From Pirellulales bacterium (GTDB taxonomy: Bacteria; Planctomycetota; Planctomycetia; Pirellulales; Lacipirellulaceae): a DNA stretch of 55,326 nucleotides. Numbering within the stretch: the stretch's first letter is position 1; each line of letters starts with the position of its first letter. The notes beneath the pieces were generated by a model, which saw only the letters and a program-made list of their open reading frames with translations, did no database searches and was not told the origin of the DNA. Positions 17,164 to 26,334 of the stretch are shown piece by piece. Location of the stretch: NCBI GenBank assembly GCA_028279215.1, contig JANQOF010000053.1, forward strand, positions 1-55,326, in the 5' to 3' direction. The translations under genes were made by a program, and so were the position numbers.

Positions 17164-18195
17164 TTAGAAGCCTAGCCCCTTGGTCTTTGTCTTCACTCGG
17201 CAGAAGTGCATGTCGCTGGTCATGTAAAGTGTGCTGCCATTGTCGCCAAACGTGCAGTTGGCGATCTTTTCGCCGGTGGCGATGGTGGCCAAGTGTCGTC
17301 CTTGCGGCGAAATGACCAGTACGCCGCCCGGTCCGGTGGCCCACAAGTTACCTTGCTTGTCGATGGCCATTCCGTCGGGGTTGCCAGGAAGCCGGCTGCG
17401 TCGTTTCGTGACGTCGAGCAACACACGGCCTTCATCGATCGTGCCGTTGGGTCGCACCCCGAAGGCCATGTAGATTGCATTCTCCGGATCGGACTGCGCG
17501 ACGTACAACGTCTTCTCGTCGGGCGACAGCGCGATGCCGTTGGGCGCGCGGAGTTTCTTGGTCAAAAGCTTGGCCGGCTCGCCTGGTACAACTCGGTAAA
17601 CGCCTTGGTAGTTGAGCGGGCGTTCGGTGTTGTTGAACGCGCCAATACGTCCGTAGGGCGGATCGGTAAAGTAAATGGCGCCCGACGAGTGAACCACCAG
17701 GTCGTTCGGGCTATTGAACTCCGCGTCGTTATGATGGCTGACGATTGTCTCGTAGTCGGGAGCCGGCTTGCTCGTGTGCGGCTTCATGTATGCCAAACGA
17801 TGATCGCCGTGCTGACAAAGAATCAGCCGCCCTTGGTGGTCTAGCGCCAGCCCGTTGGAGCCCGACTCACCCTCGCGGTAGGCGGCGGTAGTGAAGCCCG
17901 AAGGCTTAAGGTACACGCTGAGCCCCTCGCCTTGCTTCCACTTGTAGATGGTGTTGGTAGGCACGTCGCTGAAGATCACAAATCTTCCGGCGGCTATCCA
18001 TACCGGCCCTTCGCTCCACTCGAAACCGGTGGCCAGGTTTTCAACCTTCACACTCGGATCGATTAGGTCTTCGGCTGCTGGATCAAGAATCTCGATTCGC
18101 CCAAGCGTTTCCACCGGATCAACCGTCTGTTGAGCCCAGGCGGTGGTGGAAACGAGCGAAGGAAGTAGAGCGACAAAGACGAAGACTCGCTGCAT
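17164..18195 (-). CDS. Exported SMP-30/gluconolactonase-like (LRE-family) beta-propeller protein
   Basis: 343 aa from the ATG at 18195, preceded by GGGAG. The signal peptide ends near AWAQ (22). The fold is a six-bladed propeller of the SMP-30/gluconolaconase/LRE type: EWSEGPVW at about 57-64, NGLALDHQGRL near 112, SPNDLVVHSSGAIYFTDP near 162-179 and NPDGMAIDKQGNLWATGPGG near 275. The Glu of EGPVW, the Asn of SPND and the Asp of NPDG are the expected metal and catalytic positions. It may hydrolyse a sugar lactone outside the cytoplasm; the real substrate is unknown. Confidence 0.9.
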   Translation of the reverse strand: MQRVFVFVALLPSLVSTTAWAQQTVDPVETLGRIEILDPAAEDLIDPSVKVENLATGFEWSEGPVWIAAGRFVIFSDVPTNTIYKWKQGEGLSVYLKPSGFTTAAYREGESGSNGLALDHQGRLILCQHGDHRLAYMKPHTSKPAPDYETIVSHHNDAEFNSPNDLVVHSSGAIYFTDPPYGRIGAFNNTERPLNYQGVYRVVPGEPAKLLTKKLRAPNGIALSPDEKTLYVAQSDPENAIYMAFGVRPNGTIDEGRVLLDVTKRRSRLPGNPDGMAIDKQGNLWATGPGGVLVISPQGRHLATIATGEKIANCTFGDNGSTLYMTSDMHFCRVKTKTKGLGF

Positions 18196-18322
18196 GTTTA
18201 GTTCTCCCAAATCGAAACTCGGGCAAGGCAATGGTGTTAGAATAGCGTGACTCTAAGCATCGTCCATTGCTGGGGCGTTTGCAAGCAGTATTTACGCAAC
18301 CACGCTCGACGGCGATCAGAAC

Positions 18323-19267
18323 ATGACAAACACGATCCGTTGGCGCTACGTCGCCGCCGTCTTCTGCACTGCTGGCATTGCCGTTGCCATTGCGCAGCCA
18401 CCGTTTCGTCCACCCATGCGAAGACACACCATCACACAATCACCGGGTGATCTCAAGCTCGTCGAGAGTAGTACCACGCCATCGGCGAAACCAAGCGTGA
18501 GCATCACTGTCGAAGGCGACACGCGAATCGTGCGCGCAAACGGTATCCCCGCGCACCCGACGGGACGATTCCCCAATCGCGGCAATCCCAATCGCATCGC
18601 TCCGCAACGGTACGTGTATCGCTTGCCCGCCCATCCAGAAGTCACCGATCGCATCACGCCGCTCGAGCGACAGCCGTTTGGCATAGCGGTGAACGGCGTG
18701 CCGTTCGATCCCGGCGCGGCCGAGTTTTACTTGGGCGACCCCGATAATGGCTGGCAGTACGAGCCTCTGTCGGGCGCAATTCGTTTGGGCATCGACATGA
18801 GCCACGCCCACGTGCAACCAAGCGGCGCGTATCACTATCACGGATTGCCAACCGGCCTGTTGGACGAAGTAAAGCTCGACAGCAAGGCGCATTCGCCGCT
18901 CGTGGGATGGGCCGCCGATGGATTTCCCATTTACGCTGTGTACGGCTACGCCGACCCCGACGACCCGAACTCCGAAGTCGTACCACTGAAGTCGAGTTAC
19001 GAACTCAAGCGCGACAGCCGCCCGAACACGCGCGGCGAGCCCGGCGGAACGTACGATGGCACCTTCGTGGCCGACTACTTCTTTGCAAAAGGAACCGGCG
19101 ACCTCGACGAATGCAACGGGCGCGAGTGCGTAACGCCTGAGTTTCCTGACGGCACGTACGCCTACTTTCTTACCGAAGACTGGCCGGTGATCCCTCGCGC
19201 GTTCCGTGGAACCCCCTCGCGCGACTTCGAGCGCCGCGGCCCAGGGCGCCGCCGCCCGCCACGGTAA
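18323..19267 (+). CDS. Exported YHYH domain protein
   Basis: 314 aa with an N-terminal signal peptide (about 1-25, ending AIAQ). The defining motif GAYHYHGLP lies near residue 172, followed by LVGWAADGFPIYAVYGY and GDLDECNGRECVTPEFPDGTYAYFLTEDWP, all typical of the YHYH family (PF14240). Several conserved His, Asp and Cys residues suggest a metal site, but no activity is established for the family. The C-terminus is an Arg/Pro-rich tail. It is divergent from the SMP-30-like gene. Confidence 0.9.
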   Translation: MTNTIRWRYVAAVFCTAGIAVAIAQPPFRPPMRRHTITQSPGDLKLVESSTTPSAKPSVSITVEGDTRIVRANGIPAHPTGRFPNRGNPNRIAPQRYVYRLPAHPEVTDRITPLERQPFGIAVNGVPFDPGAAEFYLGDPDNGWQYEPLSGAIRLGIDMSHAHVQPSGAYHYHGLPTGLLDEVKLDSKAHSPLVGWAADGFPIYAVYGYADPDDPNSEVVPLKSSYELKRDSRPNTRGEPGGTYDGTFVADYFFAKGTGDLDECNGRECVTPEFPDGTYAYFLTEDWPVIPRAFRGTPSRDFERRGPGRRRPPR

Positions 19268-19276
19268 CGCATTCGA

Positions 19277-19546
19277 TCATTCTTCAGGCTGTCCAACGTC
19301 GACCTGCGACCAATCGACGTCGACGCCGTGCTCCTCGATCAACTCAAGCAGCGTGTGCGCCCGCGGTGCGTCGTGGTTGGCGACCAGGATCTCTACCTCG
19401 CCCATCGCCTCGGGAATGGCCGTGGCCGAAGCGGCGTTGCCGGTCATCGCCTTGATCCCCGCCCGCTCTAAGGCGGCCACAATCGGCGCGGCCTCCATCA
19501 CCGAGTGAGCCGATGTAATCACACACAAGTCGTCAGCTCTAGACAT
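19277..19546 (-). CDS. DUF2007-like small cytoplasmic protein
   Basis: 89 aa. The ATG at 19546 is backed by an AGGGAG ribosome site. The pattern (VITSAHSVMEAAPIVAALERAGIKAMT, then EVEILVANHDAPRAHTLLEL) matches the ferredoxin-like fold of DUF2007, called putative signal-transducing proteins. Its stop is only 9 bases from the stop of the convergent YHYH gene. It follows the membrane DUF1559-like gene on the same strand, about 100 bases away. Confidence 0.78.
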   Translation of the reverse strand: MSRADDLCVITSAHSVMEAAPIVAALERAGIKAMTGNAASATAIPEAMGEVEILVANHDAPRAHTLLELIEEHGVDVDWSQVDVGQPEE

Positions 19547-19648
19547 CGCGTCGGCTCCCTGAGAGAAGAAAACGTTACCGTGCCTATAGTAATGTATCGG
19601 CGGCGCGAGGCCAAACGGTTTTGCGGGTGGAGGGAACGCCAATGGAGG

Positions 19649-20695
19649 CTAATGTGTGTGAATAGCGGACTCTCGCGACGGAAACACCCAGCGGCGCGTC
19701 TTGGAAATGATCGGAAGCAATGCAAGAATAACAAACCCCAACACGCCCCAAAATCGGTCCCAATACACGGTCGTTGCAACGACTTGCGAGGGCGGAAGCG
19801 GTAGCTCTTTATATTGGTCCTTAAGCTGCCCACCGCCCGCGCGGGTCAGCAGTGCCATTGCGTCCTCCGGATGCCGCAGGGGTCCAAGAAACCCAGTGTG
19901 TCCGTCGAGAAAACCGACTACCCGAGCCGAAAATACGTACGTCTCGGAACCAAAATACGATTCGCGAACGATCGACTCGCGTGATTTGCCTTTGCGGGTC
20001 AGCAGATCGATCGCGTCGTCGTATGAGACATCTCGCGGCTCCGCCCAATGGATGTTAAGTCCTCCCACTTCCAACAGCGCGATCGTGTGCGAGCAACCAT
20101 CGCGGACGTCCGACAATCGTATCGTTTGGTTCTCGGGCCATACGGTTCGGTCCCCCACGACAGCTACATAGTCAGTCGTTCCATCGTTCCTTGCAGGGCG
20201 ACTAACCCTTGGGCTTTCAAACAGCGTCGAATCAACGTTATCAAGCAGCGGACGATTGTGCGGGCCGTCCCACGGCTTGTCGAGGTGCAGTTTCTTGTAG
20301 ATCGCGTCGCAATCAAGATGCGGCAGCAGCAGCACACGCCAACTGTAAAGTGGCCGGCCCTCGTCGTCCGCGACGTAACGCGGCGGCAGATGCCCGTTAG
20401 TCGCCTCGTAGTTCAACATGGCGAGTAGTAGGTACTTCGCATTATTCTTGCTCCATGCGCTTCGACTGGGCGTTCGCACCTCGACGACGGCCGGATACAG
20501 CAGCAGAGCGGCAGGCATCACCACAATGAGCATCCATAACGAGATGGCGGCCAATTGCGAAGTGCGAGCGTTGTGCCAGGCTTCGCTGCTACCAAGAACG
20601 AACAAAGCGACAAGAACGCCCCACGTGCCGAATACCGCCAGCGCCGCAGCCAAAAGCGCGAACAAGTACAATAGCGTGACGAGGCGGAAAGTCAT
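19649..20695 (-). CDS. Polytopic membrane protein with DUF1559-like domain
   Basis: 348 aa. Two or three N-terminal membrane helices (about 4-37 and 48-70) replace the prepilin leader of ordinary DUF1559 proteins. The soluble domain keeps family features: NNAKYLLLAMLNYEATNGHLPPRYV (near 83-107), SWRVLLLPHLD, and DGCSHTIALLEVGG. A last membrane helix sits near 312-332. The topology suggests the domain is displayed on the outer face of the membrane and fixed at both ends. Function is unknown. Confidence 0.82.
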   Translation of the reverse strand: MTFRLVTLLYLFALLAAALAVFGTWGVLVALFVLGSSEAWHNARTSQLAAISLWMLIVVMPAALLLYPAVVEVRTPSRSAWSKNNAKYLLLAMLNYEATNGHLPPRYVADDEGRPLYSWRVLLLPHLDCDAIYKKLHLDKPWDGPHNRPLLDNVDSTLFESPRVSRPARNDGTTDYVAVVGDRTVWPENQTIRLSDVRDGCSHTIALLEVGGLNIHWAEPRDVSYDDAIDLLTRKGKSRESIVRESYFGSETYVFSARVVGFLDGHTGFLGPLRHPEDAMALLTRAGGGQLKDQYKELPLPPSQVVATTVYWDRFWGVLGFVILALLPIISKTRRWVFPSRESAIHTH

Positions 20696-20788
20696 GGGCG
20701 GCGGGCGTTTGGGAACGGCGGCGTTCGGGTGATCCCATCACCTTAGCAGTTCGCACTGCTTGGGGCAGTTTGTTCCGCCATAACGAAC

Positions 20789-20818
20789 AAAGCCAACCGC
20801 GCACGCGCGGTTGGCTTT
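20789..20818 (-). terminator. Terminator of the Gly/Tyr-rich gene
   Basis: A perfect 13-bp inverted repeat (AAAGCCAACCGCG at 20789-20801, CGCGGTTGGCTTT at 20806-20818) with a 4-base loop. It lies 31 bases past the stop of the leftward gene at 20850. In that direction the stem is followed by a T-rich stretch (TTTGTTCG). Confidence 0.75.
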
Positions 20819-20849
20819 GGGAACAAGCTCCTGTTGGTTGTCCACTCAC

Positions 20850-21125
20850 TTAGAACCGGACGTAGACTCCGCCGCGGTGGCCGCCATAGTAGAAGCCGCC
20901 GCCACCGTAGTAGCCGGGGCCTCCATAGAAACCAGGGCCGCCGTAGTACGAACGGTAAGGTGCATAGAACCCACCGCGGTAGAAACTGCGACCATACACA
21001 GGGCCACCATAATAACGGCCAGGGCTGCGGTAACAGCCACGAGCGTCTGCCGTACTAGGAGCAGCGAGACTCGCCAGTCCCAACGCTCCCACACACAGCG
21101 CCACCATCACAAATCGCTTCGCCAT
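20850..21125 (-). CDS. Small secreted Gly/Tyr-rich protein
   Basis: 91 aa. A signal peptide (MAKRFVMVALCVGALGLASL, ending ADA at about 27) is followed by repeats of YYGGP, FYGGPG and GGFYYGG. A strong AAGGAG site sits 8 bases before the ATG, and a terminator follows the gene, so it is probably a well expressed single-gene unit. Composition resembles cell-wall or extracellular matrix structural proteins. No enzyme motif is present. Confidence 0.85.
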   Translation of the reverse strand: MAKRFVMVALCVGALGLASLAAPSTADARGCYRSPGRYYGGPVYGRSFYRGGFYAPYRSYYGGPGFYGGPGYYGGGGFYYGGHRGGVYVRF

Positions 21126-21397
21126 ACGTCACACTCCTTCGGACACCTCGCCACGGGCATCCTCAAACGAACAGAGGGAGGACCTGTGCCCCGCACGAGT
21201 GAGGGCTCGCCCGGAACACCTAGGAGCTACCTAGTTACACTTCGCGTGCCAAACATGATCAATAACTTCTAAACCTATAAATAATATGTACTTATAAGAA
21301 TAATAGGTCGGCAGAGCGGAATGGGAACCGTCCGAAAAACGTCGGCGTCTTGACTACACATGTGGTCGAGGTGATGACACGTGGAGCAACCGTCGCC

Positions 21398-23857
21398 TTA
21401 CTCGTCGCCCTCCGCAAGCCGAAACTCCAGGTGGTGCGTCATCCCCGGCTCGGTTTCGAGCTTGAATGGCTTGCCCTGGCTGTTCCCCATGAGGCCATAT
21501 TGCTCGCTTTCTTTCCACACGGTTCGTCGGATGCTGGCCGTTTGGCCGGATGGCACCGCGAGAAACTCGAACGCTTCGGTGGGGTTGGACGGCGAGCCCG
21601 ACGACATGCTGATGTCGGTTGACTCGTTACTGCCTGAAGGACGGATGCTCAGCGATAACGACATGGTTTGCACGCCGGTTTCTTTCGTTTGCGGAATGGT
21701 TCCCGTAACGCGCGACCATGGGGCGAGCACGATGTCGGTGCCGTCGGTGCTCGCCGCTACCAACGCGAATCCCTGCGGCGCGAGCGCCATGACGTTGGTT
21801 CGCGCGACGGGGAAGTCAAACTCAAACGTGCCATCTTCGTTAGAACGCTCAATAATGAAGTCGGTTGGCGAACTGACCTGGCCGTTGCGCAGGTAGACAT
21901 TTTGACCCGAACCGAACCGCGAGGTTGGCGGCGGAGGGATCAGCAAGACGACTTGCGCATCGGGCACGGGCCTACCTTCGGCATCCACCACGCGCCCTTT
22001 GATGGGCTCATCGGCACCCGGTGGCCAGACGTCGGCAATCTCCAGCGCGTCGTACCGCTCGGCGGCCTGATTGAGAATCAACCCACGTTCTTGTACGGAA
22101 ACACCGGTGGTGTCGGTGAGCATCTGGCTCCAGTTGCGGGCCTCGGTGGTGCGAAACTCGTCGTCGTAGGCGCCGTGGGTACGGTAGTAGTACACGGTTT
22201 CCAGGTTGCCACCGTCGACGCCGGCGCGACGCTCGAGTTCGTCGTTGAGGTCGGCCCAGGTGGTCGAACTGCCTTCGAACAAGAGGGCGTTCTTCGCGAC
22301 GATCAGTGTCGCCTGCTCTTCACGCGAGGCGGGGAACTCTGGCTGCCGCTTGTCTTCGGGAGTCGGTGTGGTGGCTAGATCGACATCCATGTCGACTTGC
22401 GAATGCGGGAGCTGCAGCACCAGCGGCGATTCAGAAACTACCCTGGCCAAATCGTTCATCGACGCACTCGGTACGTACAGCCTGTAGTTTTCGATCGGCG
22501 TCTCTTTCGGCACGGTGAGCGAGAAGCGTCCCGCGTTGTCGGTCCGCCCGAAACCCACGCCTTGGTTTCGGGCGTCGAGAGCAGTAACGCGCACCTGGGA
22601 CTGAGGTCTGCCTTTCAAGTCCACCACTTTGCCAGACATTTTTTGAGCTTCAGCCAACTCCAGCGGCGGTAATTCGAACGGTGAACTATCGGCTGATACC
22701 TCCAAGGTGTCGTTGACGTTGCGTGCGCGGATCCAAGCCTTGAACTTCTTGGGGATCACAATCAATTGTTGGCGGACGGCGCCCGGTAGCACGTGGGCCG
22801 TGAACTTTCCCTCAGCATCCGTCAGCACGCTCTCGCTTTGAAACTTGCCTCCGTGATTGACAATCACAAACGCGCCGGCAACCGGCGTATCCGTTCCACG
22901 GGCAACGACCTGCCCGCACACCTCGACCGTCTCTTTCAAGGGGATACGAACGTTGGTCGTGTCGCCTGCTGTTACTACGGCTTCGTCCGATATCTGTGGG
23001 CGTAGCGTGGTTCCTTCAAGTCCTTGCACGAACAACTGGTACTTGCCCACGGGCAGCGGCGCAATGCGAAAGCGGCCTTGTTCGTCAGTCGTAGTGTGGC
23101 CCATTCCTTCATTCCAGCCGTTACCGCGGCCGTGGGCATCGGCACCAATCCGAACATTGACCAGCGCTGTACCATCGTCACCTAGTCGACCTTCGAGGAT
23201 ACCAACGTCGCTCAAGGCAATTTGGTTCACGCCGTCAACACTTAGTCCATCCTCGAACCGCACCCGTTGCTTTCCGTAGTCGTCAGTCTCCACCACAAGG
23301 CTCCGAACCTGACCAGTTAGCAGTGAATCGAGCGTCGCGTTGCCATCGACGTCGGTCACCGCGGCTACGCAATCGAGAATCGGTTGAGGCGGCACCGAGC
23401 CCGTTTCCCAGTGATGTGGCTCGACTCGGCAGCCCTCTACCTCACGGCCGTCGCTGTCGACGACGTGAAACGTCATCGGCTCAGCAACACCAAGCGCGAT
23501 GCGAAGCGGCTCGTCCGAGTTGCCGTCTAGCTGCTTGTAGCCGGAGCCCAATCCAACCGCGTGACCATCGGCGTAAACCCACACCGTGCGATCGTGGTAG
23601 AATGGCCCCGGCTTGAGCCACTTTGCTGGCACCGATAGTTCGAAGTTGCCGTCGGCATCGGTTTGCCCTTCGACCGTCCATCGATTTTCACCGAATCCGT
23701 AACGTAGCGACAGCACCACCAGCGCATCGGCTACCGGTTTCTCGTCGGCGTCAACCACCAAGCCCTCAAGCACCGTGGGCTTGTTTGCGGCCGCAATACC
23801 GAGGCCGCCGGGCAGCGAACCAACCACCAACGCCAACGCACAACACCTGGCCCACAT
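21398..23857 (-). CDS. Exported protein with carboxypeptidase regulatory-like (Ig-fold) repeats
   Basis: 819 aa from the ATG at 23857, preceded by GGGAGGG; about 200 upstream bases in frame are rejected. The signal peptide spans about 1-24. At least five carboxypeptidase-regulatory-like domains recur with the pattern G-x-V-V-D-A-x-G-x-P-V-x-x-A-x-V and a later TDADGNFELSVP or TDEQGRFRIAPLP. Region 560-680 is different and helical. Such repeats act as adhesion or spacer modules in surface proteins. There is no visible anchor or catalytic domain. The overlap with the region upstream of the DUF1579 gene is only promoter sequence. Confidence 0.85.
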   Translation of the reverse strand: MWARCCALALVVGSLPGGLGIAAANKPTVLEGLVVDADEKPVADALVVLSLRYGFGENRWTVEGQTDADGNFELSVPAKWLKPGPFYHDRTVWVYADGHAVGLGSGYKQLDGNSDEPLRIALGVAEPMTFHVVDSDGREVEGCRVEPHHWETGSVPPQPILDCVAAVTDVDGNATLDSLLTGQVRSLVVETDDYGKQRVRFEDGLSVDGVNQIALSDVGILEGRLGDDGTALVNVRIGADAHGRGNGWNEGMGHTTTDEQGRFRIAPLPVGKYQLFVQGLEGTTLRPQISDEAVVTAGDTTNVRIPLKETVEVCGQVVARGTDTPVAGAFVIVNHGGKFQSESVLTDAEGKFTAHVLPGAVRQQLIVIPKKFKAWIRARNVNDTLEVSADSSPFELPPLELAEAQKMSGKVVDLKGRPQSQVRVTALDARNQGVGFGRTDNAGRFSLTVPKETPIENYRLYVPSASMNDLARVVSESPLVLQLPHSQVDMDVDLATTPTPEDKRQPEFPASREEQATLIVAKNALLFEGSSTTWADLNDELERRAGVDGGNLETVYYYRTHGAYDDEFRTTEARNWSQMLTDTTGVSVQERGLILNQAAERYDALEIADVWPPGADEPIKGRVVDAEGRPVPDAQVVLLIPPPPTSRFGSGQNVYLRNGQVSSPTDFIIERSNEDGTFEFDFPVARTNVMALAPQGFALVAASTDGTDIVLAPWSRVTGTIPQTKETGVQTMSLSLSIRPSGSNESTDISMSSGSPSNPTEAFEFLAVPSGQTASIRRTVWKESEQYGLMGNSQGKPFKLETEPGMTHHLEFRLAEGDE

Positions 23858-24046
23858 GGCACAACCCTCCCGAGTGACGAAGCGAAGCGATACGCTGCCG
23901 ATTGTAGGGCCTGGGAAATGCCGCGGCAAACTATTCCTCCCGTCCGCATTTAGACAGCAATACAAGCTGCTTGACGTAGCCGCCCAGAGACGGCATGGTG
24001 AGGGGTGGTTTGCAACTTGCACCAACTCATCAAGAAAGAGGTTTCC

Positions 24047-24604
24047 ATGTATCGCCCACATTTTCTACTGGTCGTATGTTGCTCGCTTGCTACCCCTCTA
24101 TTCGCGCAGGAAGCTCCGCCCGCCGCCGAGCCGACACCCCACCATGAGTGGCTCGAGAAATTCACAGGCCAGTGGCAAGTCACCAACAAGGCGTTCGATC
24201 CCGAGGGCAATGAGATCATGACGTGCGAAGGTTCGTACAGCGCGCGGATGCTCGGCTCATTTTGGTTGATCGGCGACGCCATCGGCGAGTGGTCGGGCAC
24301 CAAAGTTCACGCCATCCAAACCATCGGCTACGACTCGGAGAACAAACGGTACGTCGGCACATGGATCGACTCGGTAAGCGATCACATGTGGGAGTACACC
24401 GGAACCCTCAACGAAGAAAAGACCAAGCTCACGCTCGAAGCCGAAGGGCCCAACTTCATGGGCGACGGTAAGATGACGAAGTTTCGCGATGCCTACGAGT
24501 TCAAGTCGCCCGACCACATCGTGGCCACCTCGTCGGCGCTGGGCGACGACGGAAAATGGGTCGAGTTCATGCGTGGCGACATGGTGCGGGCCAAAGACGA
24601 GTAA
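24047..24604 (+). CDS. Exported DUF1579 family protein
   Basis: 185 aa from the ATG at 24047, with AGAGGT before it. A short signal peptide ends LFAQ (about 20). The conserved domain begins HHEWLEKFTGQWQVTNKAF and contains IGYDSENKRYVGTWIDS, a lipocalin-like barrel signature found in DUF1579. Members are common in planctomycetes and have no defined role. It is divergent from the repeat protein gene. Confidence 0.88.
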   Translation: MYRPHFLLVVCCSLATPLFAQEAPPAAEPTPHHEWLEKFTGQWQVTNKAFDPEGNEIMTCEGSYSARMLGSFWLIGDAIGEWSGTKVHAIQTIGYDSENKRYVGTWIDSVSDHMWEYTGTLNEEKTKLTLEAEGPNFMGDGKMTKFRDAYEFKSPDHIVATSSALGDDGKWVEFMRGDMVRAKDE

Positions 24605-24785
24605 AATCGGTTGCCCGCCGCCCAAGCGGATTCCGCTAATACTACAATCGCCGGCCGAGAACTTTGGCTGTCGGCGGGGTGATCGATTGCTAATGCCCGC
24701 CTAGAATGGTTGCGTGGGAATTCGCGGGACCAACGGGGGGGCGGGCGAACCGATGAGATTCCTTACAGCGAAAGGCAGGTGCGTG

Positions 24786-25034
24786 ATGATGTGGCGGTTC
24801 TCGTTGTGTTTCCTGATGGTTTTTGGTGCGAGCTTTGTCCCGGCCGACTCCGCCGAGGCGGGCATCTTCGGCCGCCGACGGTCGAGCCGGACGTACTACT
24901 CGCAGCCGAGTCGCGTTTCGCGAAGCCGAGGTTACTCCGTGCGAGGCGTCTCGCCGATTCCCATGCGTGTCAGCAGCGCGCGGTACCGCTACTTGAAAAC
25001 CTTCTATCCAACCCTAGTCCGCGACAGCAGATAA
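24786..25034 (+). CDS. Small secreted Arg/Ser/Tyr-rich protein
   Basis: 82 aa if started at 24786, which places MMWRFSLCFLMVFGASF as a signal peptide ending AEAG near residue 27; a start at 24753 would lengthen the N-terminus by 11 residues. The mature part is basic, rich in Arg, Ser and Tyr (RRRSSRTYYSQPSR). No family is recognised. It lies 34 bases upstream of the PQQ-propeller gene and may be in the same transcript. Confidence 0.6.
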   Translation: MMWRFSLCFLMVFGASFVPADSAEAGIFGRRRSSRTYYSQPSRVSRSRGYSVRGVSPIPMRVSSARYRYLKTFYPTLVRDSR

Positions 25035-25068
25035 TGGTTCGTGTGGGCATAGCTTTAAGGACAAACAA

Positions 25069-26304
25069 ATGGCCCCAAGCCAATTGGCGGCTGCGACGCT
25101 CGTCTTAATCACCTTCGCGTCGGCGCTACAAGCAACCGAACCGTGGCCTCAATGGCGGGGGCCCAGCCGCGACGGCTTGTCGTCAGGTGCCGCGTGGCCC
25201 GACGAGTTGTCGAACGAGTCGCTCAAGCAGCTTTGGCGCGTGCCACTGGGGCCAAGCTATTCGGGCCCGGTGCTGTCGGACGAGTTGGTGTTCACCACCG
25301 CGACTCGAGACAAGAAAGACGAGGTGGTGTACGCGCTGGAACGATCGACGGGCAACGAAAGATGGAGCGCCGAGTGGCCCGGCGCGATGACGGTGCCCTT
25401 TTTCGCGGCATCCAACGGAAGCTGGATTCGCTCCACCCCTGCCTGCGATGGTGAGCGTTTGTACGTCGCCGGAATTCGTGACGTGTTGGTTTGCCTCGAC
25501 GCCCAATCGGGTAACGAAGTATGGCGAATCGACTTCGTGGAAGAGTTCGGAACGCCGCTGCCGAATTTTGGTTTCGTTTGCTCGCCGCTGGTCGATGGCG
25601 AATTCGTGTACGTGCAGGCGGGCGGCGGTTTGGTAAAGCTCAACAAGCTAACAGGCGACGTGGTATGGCGCACGCTCGACGATGGCGGCGGCATGGACGG
25701 CTCGGCGTTTTCGTCGCCAGTTGTCGCCGATATCGCCGGCAAGCGGCAACTCGTGGTGCAAACCCGCACCGAGTTGGCCGGCGTCGACCTCGAGTCGGGC
25801 GACGTTCTGTGGCGACAAACGGTGCCCGCCTTCCGCGGCATGAACATTCAAACGCCGCTGGTGTACGACGACTCGATCTTCACCAGTAGCTACCGAAATC
25901 GTGGTTGGCTGTACAAAGTGTCGCAAAACGATCAGGGCTTCGATGTCGACACCACTTGGGACAGCAAAGCCCAGGGCTACATGTCGTCGCCTGTAATCAT
26001 CAACGGCTACGTTTACATGCACCTGCAGAACGGAAGGTTCTCGTGCGTTGACTTGGCCACCGGCGAGCGAACTTGGACCTCCAAGCCGTACGGCAAATAC
26101 GCCAGTCTGGTCGCCCGCGGCAACCAAATCCTCGCCCTCGTCGCCGACGGCCGCCTGCTACTCATCTCCGCCAATCCCACCGAGTTCTCTCTGCTCGGCG
26201 AAGCCAAAATCAGCGACGAAGAAACCTGGGCCCACCTGGCGGTTTCGGACGATGAGATCTACATCCGCGAACTGAACGCACTATCGGCGTATCAGTGGGA
26301 GTAG
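25069..26304 (+). CDS. Exported PQQ-like beta-propeller repeat protein
   Basis: 411 aa with an N-terminal signal peptide (about 1-23). The mature protein opens with PWPQWRGPSRDGLSSGAAWP, the typical start of planctomycete PQQ-like propellers. It contains blades ending in aromatic-rich turns such as LDAQSGNEVWRIDF, LNKLTGDVVWRT, VDLESGDVLWRQ and VDLATGERTWTS. Proteins of this group resemble BamB or quinoprotein propellers but usually lack the cofactor-binding residues. It is likely a periplasmic scaffold or a sugar or quinone-linked protein; function is not known. Confidence 0.9.
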   Translation: MAPSQLAAATLVLITFASALQATEPWPQWRGPSRDGLSSGAAWPDELSNESLKQLWRVPLGPSYSGPVLSDELVFTTATRDKKDEVVYALERSTGNERWSAEWPGAMTVPFFAASNGSWIRSTPACDGERLYVAGIRDVLVCLDAQSGNEVWRIDFVEEFGTPLPNFGFVCSPLVDGEFVYVQAGGGLVKLNKLTGDVVWRTLDDGGGMDGSAFSSPVVADIAGKRQLVVQTRTELAGVDLESGDVLWRQTVPAFRGMNIQTPLVYDDSIFTSSYRNRGWLYKVSQNDQGFDVDTTWDSKAQGYMSSPVIINGYVYMHLQNGRFSCVDLATGERTWTSKPYGKYASLVARGNQILALVADGRLLLISANPTEFSLLGEAKISDEETWAHLAVSDDEIYIRELNALSAYQWE

Positions 26305-26334
26305 GGAGCATGTCGCGTGGGGGATGTCGCACCG

